This document shows positions 16,737-25,118 of a DNA stretch of 64,000 nt, piece by piece. The notes under the pieces are model-generated. The model had not been told where the DNA came from. It saw nothing but the letters and a program-made list of their open reading frames with translations, and ran no database searches. Every line of letters begins with the position of its first letter. Position 1 is the stretch's first letter. Origin of the DNA: Geodermatophilus obscurus (GTDB taxonomy: Bacteria > Actinomycetota > Actinomycetes > Mycobacteriales > Geodermatophilaceae); NCBI RefSeq assembly GCF_900143215.1, contig NZ_FRDM01000006.1:62001-126000 (forward strand). The letters run 5' to 3'. The translations under genes were made by a program, and so were the position numbers.

Positions 16737-17624
16737 GTGACCGCCCTCACCGGTGTGCTGCCGATCACACTCACCCCGTTCACCGAGGACGACGACGTCG
16801 ACGAGGGCAGCATCGACAGCCTCGTCGAGGACTACCTCGGCGCCGGGGCGCACGGGCTGACCATCCTCGGGATCATGGGTGAGGCGGCCCGCCTGCTCGA
16901 CGACGAGCGCGAGCGGGTGCTGCGTCGCTACCTGCAGGCGACCGCCGGGCGGGTGCCGGTCGTCGCCGGCGTCTCCGCCCGGGCCACCCGCATGGCGCTG
17001 GACTACGCGCGGCGGGCCGAGGACGCCGGCGCGGCGGCCGTGATGCTCGCCCCGCCGGACAACACCCGGAACCTCGACCTGGTCTTCGAGCACTTCCGGC
17101 TGGTCGCCGAGGCGGTGTCGGTGCCGGTCGTGGTGCAGGACGAGCCGGTGAACACCGGCGTGGTGATGCCGGCGCCGTTCCTCGTCCGGCTGCTCGACGA
17201 GATCGAGGGGTGCCGCTACCTCAAGCTCGAGGAGACCCCGACGCTGCCCAAGATCACCGCGGTGCGGCAGCGGGCGAAGGAGCCGGTCGGCATCTTCGGC
17301 GGCCTCGGCGGGCTCTACCTGTACGAGGAGCTGCTCCGGGGCGCGGACGGCATCATGACCGGCTTCGGCTTCCCCCAGGTGCTGGTCGGTACCTACGAGC
17401 GGTTCGTCGCCGGCGACCGTGCGGGCGCGCAGGAGTTCTTCTTCCGGTACCTGCCGCTGATCCGCTACGAGGCCCAGCTCGGCGTCGGCGGGGTGACCAT
17501 CCGCAAGCAGGTCTTCGCCCGGCGCGGGGCCATCGCCTCCCCGCACGCCCGCTTCCCGGCCCCGCCGGTCGACGAGCTCACCCTCGCCGAGCTCGACGAC
17601 CTGATCGCCGCCGTCGGCCTGTAG
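16737..17624 (+). CDS. DapA-family aldolase/dehydratase-like protein (atypical active site)
   Basis: A 295-aa TIM-barrel protein of the dihydrodipicolinate synthase/N-acetylneuraminate lyase family. The Schiff-base lysine is present in YLKLEE (Lys163). However, the GTTGE motif is GIMGE (about residues 45-49), and the catalytic YNxPxR is VQDEPVN (133-139), so the usual Tyr and Arg are absent. It should act on a 2-oxo acid as aldolase or dehydratase, but not as DapA itself. The GTG start at 16737 is close to the promoter. The following FAH-SDR-FAH genes suggest 2-keto-3-deoxy sugar acid breakdown. It ends in TAG, with no coding signal beyond it. Confidence 0.8.
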   Translation: MTALTGVLPITLTPFTEDDDVDEGSIDSLVEDYLGAGAHGLTILGIMGEAARLLDDERERVLRRYLQATAGRVPVVAGVSARATRMALDYARRAEDAGAAAVMLAPPDNTRNLDLVFEHFRLVAEAVSVPVVVQDEPVNTGVVMPAPFLVRLLDEIEGCRYLKLEETPTLPKITAVRQRAKEPVGIFGGLGGLYLYEELLRGADGIMTGFGFPQVLVGTYERFVAGDRAGAQEFFFRYLPLIRYEAQLGVGGVTIRKQVFARRGAIASPHARFPAPPVDELTLAELDDLIAAVGL

Positions 17625-17683
17625 CCCACCCCCGCGGGTCGTGCTGCCGCACGGCCCGCGCCCGCCTGCGAGAGGACACCGCT

Positions 17684-18538
17684 GTGCGACTGACGACGCT
17701 GCGACTGGACGGCGCGGAGCCGGGGGCCCTGGTGCGCCCGGGCGGCGCGGTACCGCTGCCCGCGCTCAACCGGCGCCTGCGGACCGACTGGCCGGAGACG
17801 GTGCAGGAGCTGCTGGAGCGCGGCCGGGTCGAGGAGCTGCGCGACTGGGTCGCCGGCCAGGACGCCGCCGGGCTCGACGAGCTCGTCGTGCCGCAGGAGC
17901 AGCTGGCGTACGCGCCGCTCTACCGGCGCCCGCGCAAGATCTGGGGCATCGGGCTGAACTACGTCGAGCACGCCGCCGACCTGAAGGAGTTGGCGCCCTC
18001 GACCGAGCCGGCCAGCTTCCTCAAGCCCGACACCACGATCATCGGCCCGGATGACCCGATCCGGATCCCCCCGCAGTCGCAGCGCACCACGGCCGAGGGG
18101 GAGCTGGGCGTGGTCATCGGCCGCGAGTGCAAGGACGTCGACGAGGCCGACGCCCCCTCGGTGGTCGCCGGCTTCACCACGATCGTGGACATGACTGCCG
18201 AGGACATCCTCGAGAAGAACCCGCGCTACCTCACCCGGTCCAAGAGCTTCGACACCTTCTTCAGCTTCGGCCCCGAGCTGGTGACCGTCGACGAGGTGGA
18301 CGACGTCGACGCGCTGGAGGTCGCCACGATCCACAACGGCCAGGTGCACCGGCGCAACGTCGTCTCGAACATGACCTTCCGGCCCTGGTGGCTGGTGGCC
18401 TTCCACTCCCGGGTCATGACGCTGCTGCCCGGCGACGTCATCTCCACCGGCACGCCAGGTGCCGTGCACATCCGCTCCGGTGACACCGCCGGTGTGCAGA
18501 TCACCGGCTTCCGCGAGCTCACCAACCCCGTGGCCTGA
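17684..18538 (+). CDS. Fumarylacetoacetate hydrolase family protein (copy 1)
   Basis: A 284-aa FAH-fold enzyme. Metal-binding and fold signatures are IWGIGLNYVEHAADL, then the acidic EGELGVVIGRECKDV, then LLPGDVISTGTPG near the C-terminus. Members hydrolyse C-C bonds of diketo acids or hydrate/decarboxylate oxo-dienoates. The GTG start at 17684 follows GAGAGGA at seven-base spacing. The residues 1-85 extension before the catalytic domain is usual for sugar-acid type members. With the SDR and a second FAH downstream it may cleave a 2,4-diketo-3-deoxy sugar acid; this is inference from gene order. Confidence 0.85.
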   Translation: MRLTTLRLDGAEPGALVRPGGAVPLPALNRRLRTDWPETVQELLERGRVEELRDWVAGQDAAGLDELVVPQEQLAYAPLYRRPRKIWGIGLNYVEHAADLKELAPSTEPASFLKPDTTIIGPDDPIRIPPQSQRTTAEGELGVVIGRECKDVDEADAPSVVAGFTTIVDMTAEDILEKNPRYLTRSKSFDTFFSFGPELVTVDEVDDVDALEVATIHNGQVHRRNVVSNMTFRPWWLVAFHSRVMTLLPGDVISTGTPGAVHIRSGDTAGVQITGFRELTNPVA

Positions 18539-18563
18539 CCGCCCGACCGACGGAGGACAACCG

Positions 18564-19352
18564 ATGGACCTCGAACTCACCGGCCGGGTCGCCCTGGTCA
18601 CCGCCGCCTCCAAGGGCCTGGGCCGCGCCACCGCGACCCAGCTGGCCGCCGAGGGCGCGCGGGTGATGATCTCCAGCCGCGGCGCCGACCAGCTGGCGCG
18701 CACCGCGCAGGAGATCGCCGACGCCACCGGCGCGCAGGTCGAGTCGTGCCCGGCCGACGTCTCCGACGCCGCCGACCTCGACCGGCTGCTGCGCGAAACG
18801 CGGGAGCGGCTCGGCGGCGTCGACGTGCTGGTCAACAACGCCGGCGGGCCGCCGCCGGGTGGGTTCGACGCGCTCGACGACGCCCAGTGGCAGCAGGCGT
18901 TCGAGCTGAACCTGCTGTCCACCGTGCGGCTGTTCCGCGGCGTGCTGCCGCACATGCGCGAGCAGCGCTGGGGCCGGATCGTCACCGTCGCGTCCTCCTC
19001 GATCAGGCAGCCGATCGACAACCTCACGCTGTCCAACACCCTGCGGGTGGGCCTGCTCGGGCTGGCCAAGAGCGTCGCCCTGGAGGTGGCCGCCGACGGC
19101 GTGCTGGTCAACACCCTCGGCCCCGGCCGGATCGCCACCGACCGCGTCGCCTCGCTCGACGCTGGTCGCGCCGAGAAGACCGGGCAGTCGGTCGAGGAGG
19201 TCCGCGCGCAGAGCGAGGCGGGCATCCCGCTGGGCCGCTACGGCACCGCGGAGGAGTTCGGCAAGGTGGCGGCGTTCCTCGCCTCGGGCGCCAACACCTA
19301 CGTCACCGGCCAGAACTTCCTGGTCGACGGCGGCATGGTGCGGGCCATCTGA
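18564..19352 (+). CDS. SDR-family oxidoreductase lacking the YxxxK motif
   Basis: A 262-aa Rossmann-fold protein with TAASKGLG at residues 13-20, NNAGG near 93 and the C-terminal NFLVDGGMVRAI typical of FabG-like SDRs. The active serine region is VASSSIRQP. Where Tyr-x-x-x-Lys is expected it reads LSNTLRVGLLGLAKS, so the catalytic Tyr and Lys are replaced. A subgroup of SDRs with this LSNxxR pattern exists; their activity is not established here. GGAGGA precedes the ATG at 18564. The stop overlaps the next ATG by one base (TGATG). Confidence 0.85.
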   Translation: MDLELTGRVALVTAASKGLGRATATQLAAEGARVMISSRGADQLARTAQEIADATGAQVESCPADVSDAADLDRLLRETRERLGGVDVLVNNAGGPPPGGFDALDDAQWQQAFELNLLSTVRLFRGVLPHMREQRWGRIVTVASSSIRQPIDNLTLSNTLRVGLLGLAKSVALEVAADGVLVNTLGPGRIATDRVASLDAGRAEKTGQSVEEVRAQSEAGIPLGRYGTAEEFGKVAAFLASGANTYVTGQNFLVDGGMVRAI

Positions 19353-20128
19353 TGCGGATCGCGCGCTACACCCCGGCCGCCGGCGGTCCGGCCTCGTACG
19401 GCCTGGTCGAGGGGGACGGCGACGGCGCCGTCGTCGTCCGGCTCGAGGGCGACCCGTTCGACGGCGTCCGGACGACGGAGGAGCGGATCCCGCTCGGCCA
19501 GGTGCGGCTGCTCGCCCCGGTCGAGCCCAGCAAGGTGCTGTGCCTGGGCCGCAACTACGCCGAGCACGCCAAGGAGCTGGGCAACGAGGTGCCGGAGATC
19601 CCGGTCGTGTTCGCCAAGTTCTCCACGTCGGTGGTGGGTCCCGACGCCGAGGTGCCCTATCCGCCGGACACCGAGAACCTGCACTTCGAGGGCGAGCTGG
19701 CGGTCGTCATCGGCCGGGAGTGCACGCGGGTCCCGGCCGAGCGGGTGGCCGACGTCGTGCTCGGCTACACCGTCGCCAACGACCTCACGATGCGGGACAT
19801 GCAGCGTGCGGAGAAGCAGTGGACCCGCGCCAAGGGGTTCGACCGCTCCTGCCCGCTGGGGCCGTGGGTGGAGACCGGCGTCGACCCGGCGGCGCTGTCC
19901 CTGCGGACCACCGTCAACGGCGACGTGAAGCAGGACGGCACGACCGCGGACATGCTGCTCGACGTCGCCGCGTGCGTGTCGTGGGTCAGCCAGACCATGA
20001 CCCTGCTGCCCGGGGACGTCGTGCTCACCGGCACCCCGGCCGGCGTCGGGCCGCTGCAGGCCGGCGACGAGGTGACCGTGACCCTCGAGGGCATCGGGTC
20101 GCTGTCCACCCGCATCGTCGCGAGCTGA
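19352..20128 (+). CDS. Fumarylacetoacetate hydrolase family protein (copy 2)
   Basis: A 258-aa FAH enzyme, paralogue of the one at 17684-18538. Signatures are VLCLGRNYAEHAKELG, FEGELAVVIGRECT, and LLPGDVVLTGTPAGVGPL near the end. The short form is that of 2-hydroxyhepta-2,4-diene-1,7-dioate isomerase-like and acylpyruvase-like enzymes. Starts one base within the previous stop and is last in the operon, followed by a strong hairpin at 20149-20188. The exact substrate cannot be read from sequence. Confidence 0.87.
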   Translation: MRIARYTPAAGGPASYGLVEGDGDGAVVVRLEGDPFDGVRTTEERIPLGQVRLLAPVEPSKVLCLGRNYAEHAKELGNEVPEIPVVFAKFSTSVVGPDAEVPYPPDTENLHFEGELAVVIGRECTRVPAERVADVVLGYTVANDLTMRDMQRAEKQWTRAKGFDRSCPLGPWVETGVDPAALSLRTTVNGDVKQDGTTADMLLDVAACVSWVSQTMTLLPGDVVLTGTPAGVGPLQAGDEVTVTLEGIGSLSTRIVAS

Positions 20129-20148
20129 GCCCCGGATCTCTCCCCGAC

Positions 20149-20188
20149 GAGTCAGCCGCTGCTTCCCCCTGGAAGCAGCGGCTGACTC
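20149..20188. terminator. Strong hairpin, probable bidirectional terminator
   Basis: Two perfectly complementary 18-base arms (20149-20166 and 20171-20188, left arm starting GAGTCAGCCGC) are separated by the loop CCCT. It lies between the convergent FAH and TetR genes, 20 bases after the FAH stop and 27 bases beyond the TetR stop. Confidence 0.8.
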
Positions 20189-20215
20189 TCCCGGGACCGG
20201 ATGGGCGCAGCTCGG

Positions 20216-20896
20216 TCAGCCGCGCACCGGCAGACCGAGGGCCTGCGCCCACAGCCGGGTCAGCGCGGCGACCAGCCGCTCCTGCTCGAACTCGCCGTCG
20301 AGCACCAGCCAGTAGTGCACCAGCCCGTTGACCATCGCGACGAGCGCGTGCGCGCTGTACTCGGCGTCGAGGTCGGCGGCGACCAGGCCGTCGCGCTGCA
20401 ACTGCTCGATGCTGTGCCGCACCCGGCCGACGTTGCGCTCCCGGGCGGCCTGGCGCAGCGCCCGCACCTCCGGGTCGAAGGTGGTGACCTGCTCGAACAG
20501 CGCCATCAGCGCGGTGTTCTGCAGGTACGTGTCGACGAACCGGCGGTTGGCCCGGTCGATGCGGTGCACCGCGACCTCCTCCGGTGAGCCGTCCGGCGGG
20601 CCGGGCTCGCGGCGGGTGCCCATCGAGGCGTAGAGATCGTCCATCGTCTCGGCCACCAGCGCCCGGAAGACGGCGGTCTTGGAGCCGAAGTACGTGTAGA
20701 AGCTGCCGTGCGCGACGCCGGCCGCCGCCGAGATGTCGGTGACCCGGGCCGCCAGGAACCCGTCGCGCTCGAACACCTCGCGGGCGGCGGCCAGCAGCCG
20801 GGCCCGCATCCGGCGGCCGCGCTCGGTCGTCGGCAGGGCGGCCGGGGCGGCGCCGGCCGGGCCGCGCACCGCTTCCGGTGGTGGGGGCACGGGCAC
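20216..20896 (-). CDS. TetR-family transcriptional regulator
   Basis: A 226-aa TetR repressor. The N-terminal helix-turn-helix spans about residues 30-75, with ISAAAGVAHGSFYTYFGSKTAVFRAL as its core (the recognition helix is the part VAHGSFYTYF). The C-terminal helical domain is of the type that binds acyl-CoA or similar ligands. The GTG start at 20896 follows GGGAGGT. It is divergent from the acyl-CoA operon, and a 24-base near-palindrome (20911-20934) lies between them, so repression of both transcripts by one site is likely. A proline-rich extension of about 20 residues precedes the HTH. Confidence 0.9.
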   Translation of the reverse strand: MPVPPPPEAVRGPAGAAPAALPTTERGRRMRARLLAAAREVFERDGFLAARVTDISAAAGVAHGSFYTYFGSKTAVFRALVAETMDDLYASMGTRREPGPPDGSPEEVAVHRIDRANRRFVDTYLQNTALMALFEQVTTFDPEVRALRQAARERNVGRVRHSIEQLQRDGLVAADLDAEYSAHALVAMVNGLVHYWLVLDGEFEQERLVAALTRLWAQALGLPVRG

Positions 20897-20910
20897 CTCC
20901 CGCCCTCGTC

Positions 20911-20934
20911 GTTGACATTGACGTCGATGTCAAC
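20911..20934. promoter_or_regulatory. TetR operator overlapping divergent promoters
   Basis: The 24 bases from GTTGACAT to ATGTCAAC are a palindrome with one symmetric mismatch pair (positions 9 and 16), centred on GACGTC. TTGACA, a consensus -35 hexamer, appears on both strands within it, so a bound repressor would occlude both the tetR and the acyl-CoA operon promoters. Confidence 0.75.
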
Positions 20935-20985
20935 TTAGCTGCTGTGCAGCTCCGCTGTCGTCCCTCCGAGGAGGCGTGCCGCCCG

Positions 20986-23130
20986 ATGACCGTGCCGACG
21001 CCGGACCCGCACGACGACGGGCTGCAGGCGCTGCTGCGACCGCGGGGGATCGCGCTGCTCGGCATCTCGGGCCGGTCGGAGAACCTGATGTCCCGGCCGC
21101 TGCGCTATCTGGTCGAGCACGGCTACGACGGCGGCATCTATCCGGTCAACCCGAACTACGGGGAACTGGTCGGCCGCCGCTGCTACCCCGCGCTGGCCGA
21201 CGTCCCGGACCCGGTCGACCTGGTGCTCGTGCTCGTCGCCGCCGACCGGGTGGAGGACGCGATCCGGCAGGCCGCCGCGGTCGGCGCGCGGGCGGCGGTC
21301 GTCTACGCCTCCGGGTTCGCCGAGGTCGGTCCGGAGGGCGTGGCGCTGCAGCAGCGGCTGGCCGCGGTGGCACGGGAGACCGGCGTCCGCGTCGTCGGAC
21401 CCAACTGCCAGGGCTTCCTGTACACGCCCACCGGCGTGGTGGCCACCTTCACCGCCGCCGCCGACCGGCCGCTGACCTCCGGCAGCGGCGTCGCCTACGT
21501 CGGGCAGAGCGGCGCCGTCGGCGGCTCGGTGCTCGACCTGGCCACCGACATGGGCCTGGGCCTGGCGGCCTGGTTCAGCACCGGCAACCAGGCCGACCTC
21601 GACCTGACCGAGGTCTCGCTGCACCTGCTGGCCGACCCGACGGTGCGGGTGCTGATGCTCTACGTCGAGGCCACCGGCGACGGTGCGGCCTATGCCGAGC
21701 TGGCCCGCCGCGCGCAGCAGGCCGGCAAGTCCCTGGTCGTGCTGCGCTCGGGGCGCTCCAGCGCCGGCCGCCGGGCGGTGGCCAGCCACACCGGCTCGAT
21801 GCTCGGCGACGACGTCGCCTTCGTGCTCACCTCCCGGCGGTACGGCGTGGTGCTGGTCGACGACATCGACGAGCTGCTCGCGGTCGCGGCGGTGCTGGCC
21901 GCCGGGAAGCCGGCCGAGGGGCCGCGGGTCGCCGTCGTCACCACCTCCGGCGGGGCCGGCAGCCTCGCCGCCGACCAGTGCGAGGACGTCGGCCTGCACC
22001 TGCCCGAGCTGTCGGCGGCGACCCAGGCGCGGCTGCGCCCGCTGATACCGCCCTTCGGCGCGCTGGCCAACCCGGTCGACGTCACCGCTCAGCTGTTCAA
22101 CCGGGGGGCGCACGCCTTCGGGGACGTCTGCCGGATCATCGCCGAGGACGACGCCGTGGACGTCGTCGCCGTCCTGGTGACCATGGTCGTCGGGGAGGCC
22201 GGCGCCCGGCTCGCCGAGGACCTCGTCGCCACCGCGGCGAAGCTGCCCTGCCCGCTGCTGGTCGGCTGGATCGCCGGGCAGGAGCTGACCGTCGAGGGCC
22301 GCCGGGTGTTCCGCGAGGCCGGCGTCCCGGTGTTCGGCTCGGTCGGCGACCTCGCCCGCGTCGCCGCGCGGCTGGCCCCGCCGCGGCACCGGGGCACCCC
22401 GCCGCCGCTGCCGGCGGTGCCCGACGTCCCGGCCGCCGAGGTGCGCGCACTGCTCGAGGCGCCCGTGGTGGACGGCGCGGCGCTGCTGCGGTCGATCGGC
22501 ATCGCGCAGCCGGCGTCCACGCTGGTGACCAGCCCGGAGGCCGCGCGCGACGCGGTCGCCGCGCTGCCCTGCCCGGGCGTGCTCAAGCTCGCCGCCGCGG
22601 ACCTGGCGCACAAGAGCGAGGTCGGTGGCGTGCGGGTCGGCGTGGGCCCCGACGCGGCGGCGGCCGTCTTCACCGAGCTGCTCGACGCCGCGCGCCGGCA
22701 CCACGTCCCGGGCGTGGGGGGCGTGTACGTGCAGGAGCTCGTCCCGCCGGGCACCGAGCTGATCCTCGCGGTCACCGCCGGCCGCGACGGCTTCCCGCCG
22801 GTGGTGACCGTCGGCCTCGGCGGGGTGACCACCGAGCTGTACCGCGACCTCGCCTCGGCGCTCGCCCCGGTCTCACCGGAGGAGGCGTGGGCGATGCTGC
22901 GCGGCCTGCGCGCCTGGCCGCTGCTGGCCGGCTTCCGCGGCGCCGAGCCCGCCGACGTGCCGGCCGCGGTCGACGCGGTCGTCCGGCTGTCCCAGGCGGC
23001 GCTGGCGGCGGGCGACCGGCTGGCCGAGTTCGAGGTGAACCCGCTCATCGTCGCGCCGCGCGGGCGGGGGGCGACCGCCGTCGACGTCCTGGTGCGCACC
23101 ACCGGCTCGCGGGAGCCGATCGGCGAGTAG
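20986..23130 (+). CDS. Acyl-CoA synthetase (NDP-forming), acetate-CoA ligase family
   Basis: A 714-aa fused alpha-beta type ligase that would make an acyl-CoA from a carboxylate, CoA and ATP with ADP release, by way of a phosphohistidine. Order of domains: CoA-binding Rossmann domain (about 15-140, IALLGISGR, PNCQGF), succinyl-CoA-ligase-like domains with the active histidine in ASHTGSMLGDD, and a C-terminal ATP-grasp domain (about 500-710, LKLAAADLAHKSEVGGVRVG). GAGGAGG lies upstream of the ATG at 20986. First gene of the operon that ends with the UGSC selenoprotein and its two partner proteins; it probably activates the pathway's acid. It ends with TAG and no coding signal follows. Confidence 0.9.
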   Translation: MTVPTPDPHDDGLQALLRPRGIALLGISGRSENLMSRPLRYLVEHGYDGGIYPVNPNYGELVGRRCYPALADVPDPVDLVLVLVAADRVEDAIRQAAAVGARAAVVYASGFAEVGPEGVALQQRLAAVARETGVRVVGPNCQGFLYTPTGVVATFTAAADRPLTSGSGVAYVGQSGAVGGSVLDLATDMGLGLAAWFSTGNQADLDLTEVSLHLLADPTVRVLMLYVEATGDGAAYAELARRAQQAGKSLVVLRSGRSSAGRRAVASHTGSMLGDDVAFVLTSRRYGVVLVDDIDELLAVAAVLAAGKPAEGPRVAVVTTSGGAGSLAADQCEDVGLHLPELSAATQARLRPLIPPFGALANPVDVTAQLFNRGAHAFGDVCRIIAEDDAVDVVAVLVTMVVGEAGARLAEDLVATAAKLPCPLLVGWIAGQELTVEGRRVFREAGVPVFGSVGDLARVAARLAPPRHRGTPPPLPAVPDVPAAEVRALLEAPVVDGAALLRSIGIAQPASTLVTSPEAARDAVAALPCPGVLKLAAADLAHKSEVGGVRVGVGPDAAAAVFTELLDAARRHHVPGVGGVYVQELVPPGTELILAVTAGRDGFPPVVTVGLGGVTTELYRDLASALAPVSPEEAWAMLRGLRAWPLLAGFRGAEPADVPAAVDAVVRLSQAALAAGDRLAEFEVNPLIVAPRGRGATAVDVLVRTTGSREPIGE

Positions 23131-23180
23131 GCATCCTCAGCGGCACACCCCGGACCCCAGCAGAGAGGCAGGACACCCCC

Positions 23181-23918
23181 GTGGGACAGATCCAGTTGGA
23201 GCGGCACGGCGGCGTCGCCGTGTTCACGGTCGACTCGCCCGAGGTCAAGAACGGGCTCACCCCGGAGATGGGGCTGCAGCTGTCGGAGCTGTGCGACGAG
23301 GTGGACGCCGACCCGGCGATCGGCGCGGCCGTCGTCCGGGGCGCGGGCGGCACCTTCTGCTCCGGCGCCGACCGCCGGCGCTGGACGCCGGGCAGCGACC
23401 AGGCCGAGGACAAGACGTACAAGGAGCTCGGCGCGGTCTACACCGCCTTCCGCCGGGTGGGCACGCTGCAGGTGCCGACCATCGCCGCGGTGCGCGGCGC
23501 CGCGGTCGGCGCGGGGATCAACCTGGCGCTGTCCACCGACCTGCGCATCGTGTCCGAGAGCGCCCGGCTGATGGCCGGCTTCCTGCGGATCGGCCTGCAC
23601 CCCGGCGGCGGCTACTTCACCATCAGCAGCCGGACGGCGGGCCGCGAGGCCACCGCCGCAATGGGTCTGTTCAGCGAGGAGATCGACGGCGTGCGCGCCG
23701 CCGAGATCGGCCTGGCCTGGAAGGCCGTCCCCGATGACCAGGTCGAGGACCTCGCCCTGGAGCTCGCCGGCCGCGCCGCCAAGGACCCGGAGCTGGCCCG
23801 CGAGGCGGTCCGCTCCTTCCGCACCGAGGCCGGCCCGCCCGGGATCGGCTGGGAGGCCGCGCTGCACTTCGAGCGGGCGACCCAGATGTGGTCGCAGCGG
23901 CGGCGCGAGACCGCCTGA
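23181..23918 (+). CDS. Enoyl-CoA hydratase/isomerase family protein
   Basis: A 245-aa crotonase-fold enzyme. The oxyanion-hole segments are GTFCSGADRRRW and AAVRGAAVGAGINLAL; ALSTDLRI follows, as in typical hydratases. At the first catalytic Glu position (after GAAVGAG) the family Glu cannot be assigned with confidence, and the second falls near LHPGGGYF, so the precise reaction (hydration, isomerisation or hydrolysis) is open. The GTG start at 23181 has GAGAGGCAGGA upstream. It lies between the ligase and two acyl-CoA dehydrogenases, consistent with a beta-oxidation-like sequence. Confidence 0.85.
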   Translation: MGQIQLERHGGVAVFTVDSPEVKNGLTPEMGLQLSELCDEVDADPAIGAAVVRGAGGTFCSGADRRRWTPGSDQAEDKTYKELGAVYTAFRRVGTLQVPTIAAVRGAAVGAGINLALSTDLRIVSESARLMAGFLRIGLHPGGGYFTISSRTAGREATAAMGLFSEEIDGVRAAEIGLAWKAVPDDQVEDLALELAGRAAKDPELAREAVRSFRTEAGPPGIGWEAALHFERATQMWSQRRRETA

Positions 23919-23981
23919 TCCGAACCCCCGCCGGGCCGGCGACGGAGCCGGCCCGGCGGGACCCACCCGAGGAGGGATGCC

Positions 23982-25118
23982 GTGCAGTTCGCGCCGACCG
24001 TGCTCACCCCGGCCGAGGAGGCACTGCGCGCCGAGGTGCGCGAGTTCCTCGCCGCCGAGCTCCCCGCCGGGCACCGGCCGGCGCTCGGGTTCGCCGGCCG
24101 GCACGATCCGGAGTTCTCCCGCACGCTGGCCGAGCGCGGCTGGGTCGGCATGGCGATCCCGCCCCGGTACGGCGGGCACGGGCGCAGCGCCGTCGACCGG
24201 TTCCTCGTCGCCGAGGAGCTGCTCGCCGCCGGTGCTCCCATCGGCGCGCACTTCGTCGCCGACCGGCAGACCGCGCCGGCGCTGCTGCACTTCGGCACCG
24301 AGGAGCAGCGGCAGCGGTTCCTGCCGGGCATTGCCGCCGGTGAGGTCTACTTCTCCCTCGGCATGAGCGAGCCGGATTCCGGCTCCGACCTCGCCTCGGT
24401 GCGCACGAGGGCGACCCGGGTCGAGGGCGGCTGGACGGTCACCGGCACCAAGGTGTGGACCAGCGAGGCCCACCGCAACCACTTCTTCGCCGTGCTCTGC
24501 CGGACCTCTCCGGTCGAGGAGGGCCGCAAGCACGCCGGCCTCTCCCAGCTGATCGTCGACCTGTCCGCACCGGGCGTGCGCATCTCACCGATCCCGTACC
24601 TCGACGGCAGCCACCACTTCAACGAGGTGGCCCTGGAGGACGTGTTCGTGCCCGACGACATGGTGCTCGGCGAGCTCGGCTCCGGCTGGCAGCAGGTGAC
24701 CAGCGAGCTGGCCTACGAGCGCAGCGGCCCCGACCGGTGGCTGTCCACCTTCCCGGTGCTGCGCGAGTGGCTGCGCGAGCGCGGCGCAGCGGTCTCCGGC
24801 GAGGAGGCCGTCGTCCTCGGCCGGCTCGCGGCCCGGTTCCGGGCCATCCGGCAGCTGTCGCTGTCGGTGGCCCGCGCGCTCGACGGCGGCAGCGCACCGG
24901 TGGTCGAGGCGGCGCTGGTCAAGGACGTCGGCACCCGCTTCGAGCAGGACCTGGTCGAGGCGCTGCGCGAGGCCGCGGAGACCGAGCTCGACCAGGGCTC
25001 GCGCTCGCTGTTCCCGTCGCTGCTCGCCGAGGCGGTGCTGACCTCGCCGTCGTACACGCTGCGCGGCGGCACCACCGAGATCCTCCGCTCCGTCGCCGCG
25101 AAGGGACTGGCTGCATGA
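23982..25118 (+). CDS. Acyl-CoA dehydrogenase (subunit 1)
   Basis: FAD-dependent acyl-CoA dehydrogenase of 378 aa. It shows the FAD/substrate motif SLGMSEPDSGSDLASVRTRA, then GTKVWTSEAHRNHFF, and the C-terminal LRGGTTEILRS. The GTG start at 23982 has GAGGAGGG upstream. The stop overlaps the next gene (ATGA), whose product is a shorter divergent acyl-CoA dehydrogenase. Actinobacterial pairs of this type often form alpha2beta2 complexes in which only one subunit has the full active site; that is likely here, with this one as the complete subunit. Confidence 0.9.
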   Translation: MQFAPTVLTPAEEALRAEVREFLAAELPAGHRPALGFAGRHDPEFSRTLAERGWVGMAIPPRYGGHGRSAVDRFLVAEELLAAGAPIGAHFVADRQTAPALLHFGTEEQRQRFLPGIAAGEVYFSLGMSEPDSGSDLASVRTRATRVEGGWTVTGTKVWTSEAHRNHFFAVLCRTSPVEEGRKHAGLSQLIVDLSAPGVRISPIPYLDGSHHFNEVALEDVFVPDDMVLGELGSGWQQVTSELAYERSGPDRWLSTFPVLREWLRERGAAVSGEEAVVLGRLAARFRAIRQLSLSVARALDGGSAPVVEAALVKDVGTRFEQDLVEALREAAETELDQGSRSLFPSLLAEAVLTSPSYTLRGGTTEILRSVAAKGLAA

